Assembly: GCA_021162265.1 (NCBI GenBank)
Contig: JAGGZA010000004.1
Coordinates: forward strand, 1-18,405
Source: Candidatus Aerophobota bacterium
GTDB taxonomy: Bacteria; Aerophobota; Aerophobia; Aerophobales; B3-G15
Direction of reading: 5' to 3'
Length of the DNA: 18,405 nucleotides
The translations under genes and the position numbers were made by a program. Within the stretch, counting starts at the first letter, position 1. Each line of letters opens with the position of its first letter. Positions 11,705 through 18,405 of the stretch are shown here, one piece after another. Under the pieces are notes generated by a model that did no database searches, was not told the DNA's origin, and was given only the letters and a program-made list of their open reading frames with translations.

Positions 11705-13732
11705 ATGAAAAAAACAATTAAAATAGCTCTGGCTGGAAATCCCAACTCTGGAAAAACAACCATATTTAACAATCTCACCGGTTCTCATCAACATGTTGGT
11801 AACTGGCCAGGAGTAACCGTAGAAAAAAAGGAGGGAAGTTTTGCCTTTAATGGTTTTAAAGTGGATGTTGTAGACCTGCCGGGAACATACAGTTTATCTG
11901 CCTATTCCATTGATGAAAGAATAGCTCGGGATTTTTTACTTAAAGAAAATCCAGACCTGGTGGTAGCAGTTATTGATACTTCCAATCTGGAAAGAAATCT
12001 CTATCTGGTAGCTCAGCTTCTTGAACTGGGAACAAAGGTAATATTAGACCTTAATATGATGGATTTAGTAGAAAACAGGGGAATGAAAATAGATACAGAA
12101 AAGCTTTCTCGCATCCTTGGTGTTGCTATAGCCGAAACTGTTGCTCACAAGGGAAAAGGAATGGAAAAGATAAAAGAAATTATAGTAGAGCAAGCAAAAG
12201 AAGGAAAACAATCATTTTTTAAAATAGATTATGGAGAGGATATAGAAAAAACAATAAACAGGTTAATTAAATTTTTAAAGGAAAAAAGGATAAATATAGA
12301 TTATCCTCTGCGTTGGTTTGTGATAAAACTCCTTGAAGGAGACGCTGAAATCTTAAGGAAAGTAAAAAATCTACCTCAAGGAGAAACTATTCTCAATATT
12401 ATTACAGAAAGTGTGGCTAAGCTGGAAAAACATTTAGGTTATGACCTGGAAACAGCTCTCGTAGAAAAAAGATATGGTTATTTAAAGGGACTGGTAGAAG
12501 AATGTACTGCCAGACATTATACTCTGGAGGAAAGGCTAAGCATTTCAGACAAAATTGATAGGGTGGTAACAAATAAATTCATAGGTATACCTCTTTTCCT
12601 GGTACTGATGTGGCTTACTTTTCAGCTAATTTTCACTGTTGGAAGTCCTGTTGCCAATTTAATTGACTCATTTTTCGGATGGTTCGCAGAAGTAACTTCA
12701 AAAGGTCTTATCAATATTGGAGCCCCGGAGTGGATTTCTTCTCTCATATCTGATGGAGTAATAAGTGGAGTGGGTTCTGTTCTTGTTTTTTTACCAAATA
12801 TTTTACTCCTCTTCGTAACAATAAGCCTGCTGGAAGATTCAGGCTATATGGCAAGAGCAGCTTTTGTTATGGATAGACTCATGCACGCTCTGGGCTTGCA
12901 CGGGAAATCATTCATTCCTCTAATCTTAGGCTTTGGCTGTAACATTCCGGGAATTATGGCTACCAGGACTCTGGAATCAAAAAAAGACAGGATAATCACT
13001 ATTTTGGTTAATCCCCTAATGTCCTGCTCTGCCAGACTCCCGATTTATATCCTTTTTGCTGGAGCCTTTTTTGGCAAAAACCAGGGATTTGTTATCTTTT
13101 CGCTCTATCTTATGGGAATAGTACTGGCAATTATTATGGCCAGAATATTTAAAACTATCTTCTTTAAACATGAGGTTGCCCCACTTATAATGGAACTTCC
13201 TCCATACAGGCTACCTCAGGCAAAGAGTGTAGTTATACATATGTGGGAGAGGGGGAGTCTTTTCCTAAAAAAAGCAGGAGGAATAATTCTCGCAGGAGTA
13301 ATTATAATATGGTTTCTGTCTTCCTTTCCTCCTGGAGTAGAATATGCCTCTCAAGAAAGTTTAATTGGAAGATTGGGTTCTGTATTTGCTCCTCTTCTTT
13401 CCCCGGCAGGATTTGGTTTCTGGCAGGCAGCAGTAGCCTTAGGATTTGGAATCTTAGCCAAGGAGGTAGTCGTAGGAACCCTTGGAACACTATATGGAAC
13501 AGGAGAGACAGGATTGAAAGATGCAATATTACACCATTTTACACCTCTTTCCGCTTATTCCTTTATGGTAATGTCCTTAATATATATTCCCTGTATAGCA
13601 TCTATTGCAACGATAAAAAGAGAGACAAATCTGAGGTGGACCTTTCTTGCCGTAGGCTATAGCTTAATCTTAGGCTGGATTATGGCTGTTATCATTTACC
13701 AAGTAGGAAGAGTGTTTCTAAGGTTACTGTAA
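11705..13732 (+). CDS. feoB: FeoB, ferrous iron transporter with G-protein domain
   Basis: This is a 675-residue protein, a normal length for FeoB. The N-terminal GTPase has G1 GNPNSGKTT (11-19), G3 DLPG (57-60) and G4 NMMD (117-120), followed by a helical spacer to about residue 285. The membrane domain starts with NKFIGIPLFLVLMWLTFQLI and contains the Gate motifs, with SGYMARAAFVMDR, FGCNIPGIMATRTL and NPLMSCSARLPIY, and a second half with LAKEVVVGTLGTLYG. It imports Fe2+ across the inner membrane under anaerobic conditions. GGAGG precedes the ATG. It is the last gene of the feo operon and would supply iron to the Fe-S proteins encoded nearby. Confidence 0.97.
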   Translation: MKKTIKIALAGNPNSGKTTIFNNLTGSHQHVGNWPGVTVEKKEGSFAFNGFKVDVVDLPGTYSLSAYSIDERIARDFLLKENPDLVVAVIDTSNLERNLYLVAQLLELGTKVILDLNMMDLVENRGMKIDTEKLSRILGVAIAETVAHKGKGMEKIKEIIVEQAKEGKQSFFKIDYGEDIEKTINRLIKFLKEKRINIDYPLRWFVIKLLEGDAEILRKVKNLPQGETILNIITESVAKLEKHLGYDLETALVEKRYGYLKGLVEECTARHYTLEERLSISDKIDRVVTNKFIGIPLFLVLMWLTFQLIFTVGSPVANLIDSFFGWFAEVTSKGLINIGAPEWISSLISDGVISGVGSVLVFLPNILLLFVTISLLEDSGYMARAAFVMDRLMHALGLHGKSFIPLILGFGCNIPGIMATRTLESKKDRIITILVNPLMSCSARLPIYILFAGAFFGKNQGFVIFSLYLMGIVLAIIMARIFKTIFFKHEVAPLIMELPPYRLPQAKSVVIHMWERGSLFLKKAGGIILAGVIIIWFLSSFPPGVEYASQESLIGRLGSVFAPLLSPAGFGFWQAAVALGFGILAKEVVVGTLGTLYGTGETGLKDAILHHFTPLSAYSFMVMSLIYIPCIASIATIKRETNLRWTFLAVGYSLILGWIMAVIIYQVGRVFLRLL

Positions 13733-13752
13733 GATATCAGGAGACTTTATTG

Positions 13753-13789
13753 CTCTCTGACTACCAAAAATAAACTTTTTGTAAGAGAG
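13753..13789 (+). other. Hairpin after feoB, possible weak terminator
   Basis: CTCTCT (13753-13758) pairs with AGAGAG (13784-13789), and inside it CAAAAA (13765-13770) with TTTTTG (13776-13781), leaving an uneven internal loop. No T-tract follows, so termination would be inefficient; transcript-end protection is also possible. Confidence 0.4.
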
Positions 13790-13845
13790 GGTCTTAAAGC
13801 CAATTGAAGGGGAAAGAAAGCTAAAAAATTACTCAATGCGCTTTA

Positions 13846-13874
13846 TTGACAAAAAATATCAGTTGATGTATAAT
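13846..13874 (+). promoter_or_regulatory. Consensus promoter in the gene-free region after feoB
   Basis: TTGACA (13846-13851) and TATAAT (13869-13874) are perfect hexamers 17 bp apart, one of the strongest-looking promoters in the window. No open reading frame starts in the next 400 bases; an intrinsic terminator follows about 110 nt later, so the product is probably an RNA. Confidence 0.75.
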
Positions 13875-13880
13875 TAGCTC

Positions 13881-13998
13881 TCCTTATAAAGGACTGACAC
13901 CAAATTTGTTAAAATTTTTATTAGTTTTTTGTATCAAGGGATAAAGTTGCCAGTATTCCTCGCTTACGCAAAAGAAAGTCAGGCTATCCCTTTTTTAA
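13881..13998 (+). ncRNA. Candidate small non-coding RNA, about 115 nt, family not recognised
   Basis: The segment lies between a consensus promoter (13846-13874) and an intrinsic terminator stem with a T-run (13936-13996). It holds no ribosome site followed by an open frame. Its 5' half is A+T-rich (AAATTTGTTAAAATTTTTAT), and its 3' half is one long hairpin. I compared it by eye with the conserved parts of tmRNA, SRP RNA, 6S RNA, RNase P and common riboswitches and recognised none. The 5' end is predicted from the -10 box and is uncertain by a few bases. Proximity to feoB and the Feo regulator invites an iron-related role, but nothing in the sequence shows it. Confidence 0.5.
13936..13996 (+). 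terminator. Intrinsic terminator ending the candidate small RNA
   Basis: AAGGGATA (13936-13943) pairs with TATCCCTT (13985-13992), and after a bulge GCC (13949-13951) pairs with GGC (13982-13984). A run of six T follows, with a second T-run at 14004-14010. The loop of about 30 nt is long for a terminator and may form its own structure. Confidence 0.6.
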
Positions 13999-14218
13999 TA
14001 AAATTTTTTTAAGTGCGTATAACGAGACTTATTTATGGCAATTTTCCTCTAAAACCTTCGCACTAATGATAAAGCGCTGCTCTTTTTCTCCAAATAATAT
14101 CTGGCAGATTTAAAAAGCTCTCTTGTGAATCACTTAATATTTTGCCATAACCGGGAAAGAGATCCTTTGAGCCAGTTTAAAATAACCCTCTCCCTGCTCA
14201 TTTTATTTAAATCAAGGG
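13999..14218. other. Gene-free stretch with interleaved inverted repeats
   Basis: No coding frame, tRNA or recognised RNA is seen. Two inverted repeats interleave: AGTGCG (14012-14017) with CGCACT (14059-14064), and the 9-bp perfect pair TTATGGCAA (14033-14041) with TTGCCATAA (14142-14150). In RNA these would form a pseudoknot-like fold or compete. Chance is possible in A+T-rich DNA, although the 9-bp arm holds GGC. A decayed mobile-element end is another reading, but no flanking direct repeat was found. Confidence 0.35.
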
Positions 14219-14260
14219 ATTTTCCTGTATTGATATCAGTATTGTACCGCCAGGGAAAAT
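14219..14260 (+). other. Leader hairpin upstream of the PPIase gene
   Basis: ATTTTCCTG (14219-14227) pairs with CAGGGAAAAT (14251-14260) with one bulged G, and the 23-nt loop contains the palindrome TGATATCA. It ends 14 nt before the ribosome site GGAGGA (14275-14280), so it could affect translation, or be an operator in DNA. No clear promoter was found between it and the candidate RNA. Confidence 0.4.
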
Positions 14261-14288
14261 ACTTCATAAATTTTGGAGGATAAAGCAA

Positions 14289-15182
14289 TTGACGATGGGC
14301 AAAAAGAGAATTTTTTTAATTATTTTAATTTTAATAGGAACAGGTGTCCTTATATCCTACCTTATCTGGGGAAAATATATATTATCTACCAGACCTTCCA
14401 GAGAAAAAGTTCTGGCAAAAGTAGGGAGAAAGTATATAACTGTGGACGATTTTAAAAACGAGATTGCCCTCTACATCAAATCTCAGAATTTTCAGCTGAG
14501 AGTTATGAGTTTAACTCCAGAGGGAAGAGAAAATATTCTCAATAGAATGATAGACAGGCTCATTTTTGTTCAGGCAGCAAAGGAAGATAAAATTAAGTTA
14601 GATAGAGAAATTTTAGCCATGCTGGAGAGGTTAAAAGAAGATAAACTTGCTGAAAAGTACATAAGCAAGAAAATAGACACTCAACCAATAACTGAAGATG
14701 AAATGATGGACTACTACAAAAAAAATATCAAGGAGTTTACCATCCCTGAAAGGATAAAGTTAAGGCATATTGTAGTTGCTACAAGGAAGGAGGCGGAAAA
14801 GCTCCTATCTAAATTAAAAAAAGGGGCAGATTTTGCTGAGCTTGCCCAGGAATACAATATAGATGCGACTAAGAAAAGGGGAGGAGATTTAGGATGGATA
14901 AGAAGAGGAATAATGGTGAAGGAATTTGAGAATGCTGCTTTTAAGCTTAAAGAAGGACAAATCAGTCCTGTGGTTAAAACCTCTTTTGGTTATCACATAA
15001 TAAAACTGGAAGGAAGAAAAAAAGAAGAGATCGTTCCCTTTGAGAAAGTTAAAAAAGATATAAGAGAAAAAATAAGGTCCGAAAGGATAAGAAAGTTGAA
15101 AGATACACTGAAGAAAAGATATAAAGTTAAAATAAATGAAAACTTATGGAAAAAAGTAAAAGAAAAAGAGGAGGAAAAATAA
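14289..15182 (+). CDS. Membrane-anchored parvulin-type peptidyl-prolyl isomerase (PrsA/SurA-like)
   Basis: This is a 297-residue protein. Residues 7-27 (RIFLIILILIGTGVLISYLIW) form one membrane anchor or uncleaved signal; there is no lipobox Cys as in Gram-positive PrsA. Residues 40-150 are a SurA/PrsA-type chaperone segment, and 158-242 the rotamase domain with LRHIVVATRKEAEKLLSKL, GADFAELAQEYN, GGDLGWIRRG and FGYHIIKLEGR. It should fold exported proteins outside the inner membrane. The TTG start is chosen because GGAGGA lies 8 nt upstream, whereas the ATG two codons later is 14 nt away. The huge secreted protein gene starts 2 nt after its stop, so the chaperone may be dedicated to that product. 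Confidence 0.85.
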   Translation: MTMGKKRIFLIILILIGTGVLISYLIWGKYILSTRPSREKVLAKVGRKYITVDDFKNEIALYIKSQNFQLRVMSLTPEGRENILNRMIDRLIFVQAAKEDKIKLDREILAMLERLKEDKLAEKYISKKIDTQPITEDEMMDYYKKNIKEFTIPERIKLRHIVVATRKEAEKLLSKLKKGADFAELAQEYNIDATKKRGGDLGWIRRGIMVKEFENAAFKLKEGQISPVVKTSFGYHIIKLEGRKKEEIVPFEKVKKDIREKIRSERIRKLKDTLKKRYKVKINENLWKKVKEKEEEK

Positions 15183-15184
15183 AA

Positions 15185-18100
15185 ATGAGTTTTATTCTGG
15201 CAAGAATAAGTAGTAGTGTTATAGCTCGGAAATTTTTTATCTTTGTAATTTCTTTAGTTGTTACTCTTGCAGTATTTCTTTCTTCTAAAAGTTCGTGGGC
15301 GAGCTGGCCTGAATACCCTAACGAGAGAATTGCTTCACTCATTTTATTCAATCCTCAAACTCAGGAAGATTATGGAGATGTTCGGGGTATTGCGCTGGCT
15401 CCTGATGATACTCACGCCTACCTGGCCTGCGGTAATGATTTTGTTGTGGTTAATCTCTTAGGACCCAGTGTTGAAACTGTACTGGATTGGGCACTTGGCG
15501 TCGGTGTAGCTATCACTCCCAATGGACAGTATGTGTATCTCGCACAAGGAAATGGCTATGTGAAAGTGCTTCCTACCTCCAATTATTCCAACAGTTATTT
15601 TAAGCTGGTAAGCTCCTACCCCCTTCAAAACATAGATATTACTCCAGATGGTCACTATGCCTACATCACCAGTTATGATATGAATAATCATACCGGGTAT
15701 CTTCACGTTCTTGATGTTTGGAATTACAGCCAGCAAGTTAAGAATCTAACCTTTCAGGGACGATGGTTAAAGGATATTGATTTCTCCCCGGATGGCAGGT
15801 ATGCCTATGTGGTAGACTATTCAAATAACCAGGTGCTGGCTATTTCTACTTCTGATTATACCTTGGTGAGGACCTACAACGATACTAATGAACCATGGGG
15901 AGCAGAACAAATAGCAGTTACACCTGATGGAAAACATGCTTACCTAACACACCTTTCCGGCAACTATGTATCTGATATCAATCTGGAAACAGGAACAATC
16001 AGTACAATACCAGTAGCAGGTCCAAGAGGAGTAGCTATAACTCCGGATGGTAAGTTTGTTTATATAACCCACGGGAGTCCATCCTCCCCCGTGCAAGTTA
16101 TCCACACCCAGGATAACAGTGTAGATTCTATTAATGCGTATTGTGCTGGCAAGGCAATAGCAATCAATTCTAATGGTACACGGGTATATGGGGGGAATTG
16201 GGATGCCTGGCATAGCTCCTTTATCGTTATTGGCTATGGGAAAGGGTACAAACTAATCCCTATTCCATCAGATCCTTCTCCAGTTTCCAATGTTATGGCT
16301 GGAGGAAATGTTATTCGTTATTATCGGGTCACTGATTACGATAATACACCTAAATCTGGAATTCCAGCCAAAGTAGAAGGGAATAATCTTAGCTGGACAT
16401 TTACCTCCGCAAATGATGGTCTGCTTACGATAAGTATCCCTGTTGATAGTCTGGGCAATCCAGGAGATGATGTAGTATGCACCATTACCGAACTAAACAA
16501 CGAACCCGTTGACCCTCCTACCTTTGGAGTACATATTGTACCCCGGGAAGTAGCTTCCCATTACCGCTTTGGAAGTGGAGCCAGTATCGGAGCAGCTATA
16601 GGGCTGGGAGCAAAGGTAGGAAGTAAGCATGGTTTGAACTACACCCGAAAAGAAACAGATTTAACAGTTGATACTGATGATGTTATAGATGTAGAGGACT
16701 TCAGTGAGATAAGTGGAGGAGTATATGCGGGTTGTGGAGTTGGTGGAGGTATTAAAGGGGCAGCTTATGCTAAAGCTGAAGCTGAAGCTGGAATTGACAT
16801 ACTGGCTTCTATCGCCAATCAATATGAATTCACTTCTCCTTACACGGGCAGAGAAAAGATGTGTCGGGCTGGTCTGATACTGGCTAAGGTCTTTCTGGGT
16901 GTTGCTCCCCCTCTGGTCTCTGATATGGTAACCTGGTTAGCAGACAATTATAATTCCTACTTTACCGAGTATAAATCTGGTCAAACTATTTCTATGGGGG
17001 CTCGGGTTTATGGAGAAGCCGGTGCAGGAACAGGATTGGGAGTAGCTGGAGATGATGAGGTCTATCTGGGAATAGGTATCGGTGCCGGAATTTCAGGAGA
17101 TGCTCAGGTAATGGTAGAACTTATAAGCTCTTATCAATATTATGGAGGTTCCCTTGATCTTACCGAAATAGGAGCGGGAGTTGGTTTTAACTGTGGGGTT
17201 GATGTATCTGCAGGTATCACAGCTACTGCTGTAGGCAACGCAGTGCGTGCTGGCATTGGAGGTGATGTTTCCTATCAGCAGGAGTTAGTCCTGTATGCAA
17301 ATCCCGGTGGAGAGCTTCAACGTATGGAAATTACCTTCTCCAGTCAGAAAAATTGGGGTATCGGTATAGATGGCACCATCGCTCCAGGATCTGGCACTAC
17401 CGATACAGTTATTCTGACGATTAATAAGGATCAGATTACATCACTGGCTTCTGATATTGTTGATATTGCCCTGCTCTCTTCCTATTTTAATGGCATCTCT
17501 CCTGAGGACATTGTGCTTGGTCCCACTCGTCTACGGGATGAATTTCGTGATCTCTTTAATAAACTGTCCACAATGAATATTCCCTACCGAATTGAGCGCG
17601 AAAAGGGATGTGGCTTTGAATTCAGCCCTTCAATAAGTTTGGCTTTAGGAGTGGAGGTAGAAACTGGAGTCTCTTTCAATGTAGAAAAAGCGGTAACTTA
17701 TACCCGGGAGGAAGGCTATATAGTGGGAACTGACTTTGACAGTAAGATTCCCACAGCTGTGTATAATGATGATTCTCATGTTCCTTCTCTGAACGACCTG
17801 GAATATTCCGATGTAATCGGGGATGTAGCACAGACAGTGTACGATGCATTCTCCAGTGCGGGAAAAATTGTTCAAGGAGCTGCTGAAAGTGTAGGAGACA
17901 CTATGGTATATGGATATCACTGGGCCAAAAAGAAACTCACTGGAAAAAAACTTGGAGAAACAGAAGAACAAAAATTAACTTACTCTCTGCGTTACTACTT
18001 AGAACAGCAACAGAATTATCAGGGAACAAATGAGGTTTTTCTATTCAGCTCATCCGTGCAGGATATATCGGACCTGTCTGCTAAAATCTCCTCTTCCGTG

Positions 18101-18405
18101 ACTATTACCAACGGGCATGCTAACCTGACCATCAATCCCGGTCAAAACGAGGCACAGCTAACTATCACTTACACGGATCAGCAGGTAAGTGGGTTACAAG
18201 AAGACCAGCTTTGCATTCATATCTGGAATCAGGATACTCACAAATGGCAAGCCCTGGCTTCAGTGGTAAATACTGATCTTAACCAGGTAACGGCTCCTGT
18301 CAGCAGACTGGGTACCTTTAGTTTATTTATAACTTTTCCCACAGGAGATATTGAACTTGGTATTAATCCAGAATTAATAAATCTTCAAAATCCACAAAAC
18401 ATCAC
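15185..18405 (+). CDS. Very large secreted protein with seven-repeat beta-propeller, 3' end beyond window
   Basis: The frame is open from the ATG at 15185 (GGAGG upstream) to the window edge, over 1070 residues. Residues 1-39 are a long Sec signal ending SSWA. From about 65 to 340 come seven repeats of the YncE/YVTN pattern: ALAPDDTHAYLA, AITPNGQYVYLA, DITPDGHYAYIT, DFSPDGRYAYVV, AVTPDGKHAYLT, AITPDGKFVYIT and AINSNGTRVYGG, which suits a seven-bladed propeller. A short beta domain follows (360-450), then a Gly/Ala-rich region (460-730: GASIGAAIGLGAKVG, GGVYAGCGVGGGI, GIGIGAGISGDA), a helical stretch near 880-950 (VAQTVYDAFSSAGKIVQGAA) and another beta domain. It is probably a surface or secreted adhesion protein. 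G+C and C-ending codons appear higher than in the other genes. No family is recognised after the propeller. Confidence 0.85.
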   Translation, partial: MSFILARISSSVIARKFFIFVISLVVTLAVFLSSKSSWASWPEYPNERIASLILFNPQTQEDYGDVRGIALAPDDTHAYLACGNDFVVVNLLGPSVETVLDWALGVGVAITPNGQYVYLAQGNGYVKVLPTSNYSNSYFKLVSSYPLQNIDITPDGHYAYITSYDMNNHTGYLHVLDVWNYSQQVKNLTFQGRWLKDIDFSPDGRYAYVVDYSNNQVLAISTSDYTLVRTYNDTNEPWGAEQIAVTPDGKHAYLTHLSGNYVSDINLETGTISTIPVAGPRGVAITPDGKFVYITHGSPSSPVQVIHTQDNSVDSINAYCAGKAIAINSNGTRVYGGNWDAWHSSFIVIGYGKGYKLIPIPSDPSPVSNVMAGGNVIRYYRVTDYDNTPKSGIPAKVEGNNLSWTFTSANDGLLTISIPVDSLGNPGDDVVCTITELNNEPVDPPTFGVHIVPREVASHYRFGSGASIGAAIGLGAKVGSKHGLNYTRKETDLTVDTDDVIDVEDFSEISGGVYAGCGVGGGIKGAAYAKAEAEAGIDILASIANQYEFTSPYTGREKMCRAGLILAKVFLGVAPPLVSDMVTWLADNYNSYFTEYKSGQTISMGARVYGEAGAGTGLGVAGDDEVYLGIGIGAGISGDAQVMVELISSYQYYGGSLDLTEIGAGVGFNCGVDVSAGITATAVGNAVRAGIGGDVSYQQELVLYANPGGELQRMEITFSSQKNWGIGIDGTIAPGSGTTDTVILTINKDQITSLASDIVDIALLSSYFNGISPEDIVLGPTRLRDEFRDLFNKLSTMNIPYRIEREKGCGFEFSPSISLALGVEVETGVSFNVEKAVTYTREEGYIVGTDFDSKIPTAVYNDDSHVPSLNDLEYSDVIGDVAQTVYDAFSSAGKIVQGAAESVGDTMVYGYHWAKKKLTGKKLGETEEQKLTYSLRYYLEQQQNYQGTNEVFLFSSSVQDISDLSAKISSSVTITNGHANLTINPGQNEAQLTITYTDQQVSGLQEDQLCIHIWNQDTHKWQALASVVNTDLNQVTAPVSRLGTFSLFITFPTGDIELGINPELINLQNPQNI

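Noticed and set aside
13243..13662. Second plus-strand frame of 139 residues inside feoB
   Set aside because: It is a shifted frame of an intact feoB, with Ser/Arg/Ile-rich meaningless composition and no start context.
13846..13874. Fourth copy of the P1-P3 promoter
   Set aside because: It shares TTGACAAAAA and TATAAT, but the spacer is 17 bp and its sequence differs, so it is not part of the repeat.
13733..14288. tRNA, tmRNA, SRP RNA, 6S RNA or a known riboswitch
   Set aside because: I could not find the conserved motifs of these families; only an unclassified RNA candidate is supported.
17645..17971. Minus-strand 108-residue frame
   Set aside because: It lies wholly inside the secreted-protein gene, is antisense to it and has no ribosome site or recognisable motif.
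15185..18405. Suspected pseudogene or frameshift because only short antisense frames seemed to exist here
   Set aside because: Reading from the ATG at 15185 gives one uninterrupted frame to the window edge; it simply lacks a stop within the window.

Overview
The window looks like chromosomal DNA of an anaerobic bacterium, A+T-rich and with a strong AGA/AGG and ATA codon bias. It is bacterial rather than archaeal because it has TTGACA/TATAAT promoters, strong Shine-Dalgarno sites, a peptide deformylase and intrinsic terminators. Anaerobic metal biology dominates: a CooC-type nickel-insertion ATPase, ferredoxin-type ATPases, Mrp, a NifX-like protein and Feo ferrous-iron uptake. I cannot name the lineage; an uncultured, possibly thermophilic phylum is plausible but not shown.

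Region 1 (1-2767): the 5' end of a cooC-like gene on the minus strand, divergent from an operon of a Cys-rich MerR-family regulator, a Gly-rich zinc-ribbon protein and two tandem MinD-superfamily ATPases, each with an inserted 2[4Fe-4S] ferredoxin domain. Region 2 (2850-6918): three small Gly/aromatic-rich proteins of the DUF5320 type, a strong terminator, a NifX-like protein fused to a Gly/Met repeat and a coiled coil, Mrp, peptide deformylase and a COG1237 metallo-beta-lactamase-fold protein. Region 3 (6931-9499): a one-domain J-protein on the minus strand, then a second COG1237 protein with a hydrophobic N-terminus, a two-cluster ferredoxin and a DUF89 protein. Region 4 (9521-10516): a SAM methyltransferase and a 60-residue NifX-like fragment. 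Region 5 (10665-13732): a DtxR-FeoA fusion repressor with a palindromic operator, a stand-alone FeoA and FeoB. Region 6 (13733-14288): about 550 bases without genes, holding a promoter-to-terminator unit that looks like a small RNA gene, plus inverted repeats. Region 7 (14289-18405): a membrane-anchored parvulin-type isomerase followed 2 nt later by a very large secreted protein with a seven-repeat beta-propeller, running off the window.

The main observation is that regions 1, 2 and 3 are each headed by an almost identical promoter: TTGACA, the same 16-bp spacer (one base differs in one copy) and TATAAT. The first copy drives the MerR-like regulator itself. The gene set (paired ferredoxin-ATPases, Mrp, NifX-like protein) resembles the orange-protein (ORP) loci of Desulfovibrio. 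Here it sits under a sigma70-type promoter with a probable operator in the spacer, and is extended by aromatic-rich DUF5320 proteins that share a C-terminal coiled coil with the NifX-like protein. I infer one regulon that builds or carries a metal-sulfur cluster on a coiled-coil scaffold. That is the best candidate here for an undescribed system.
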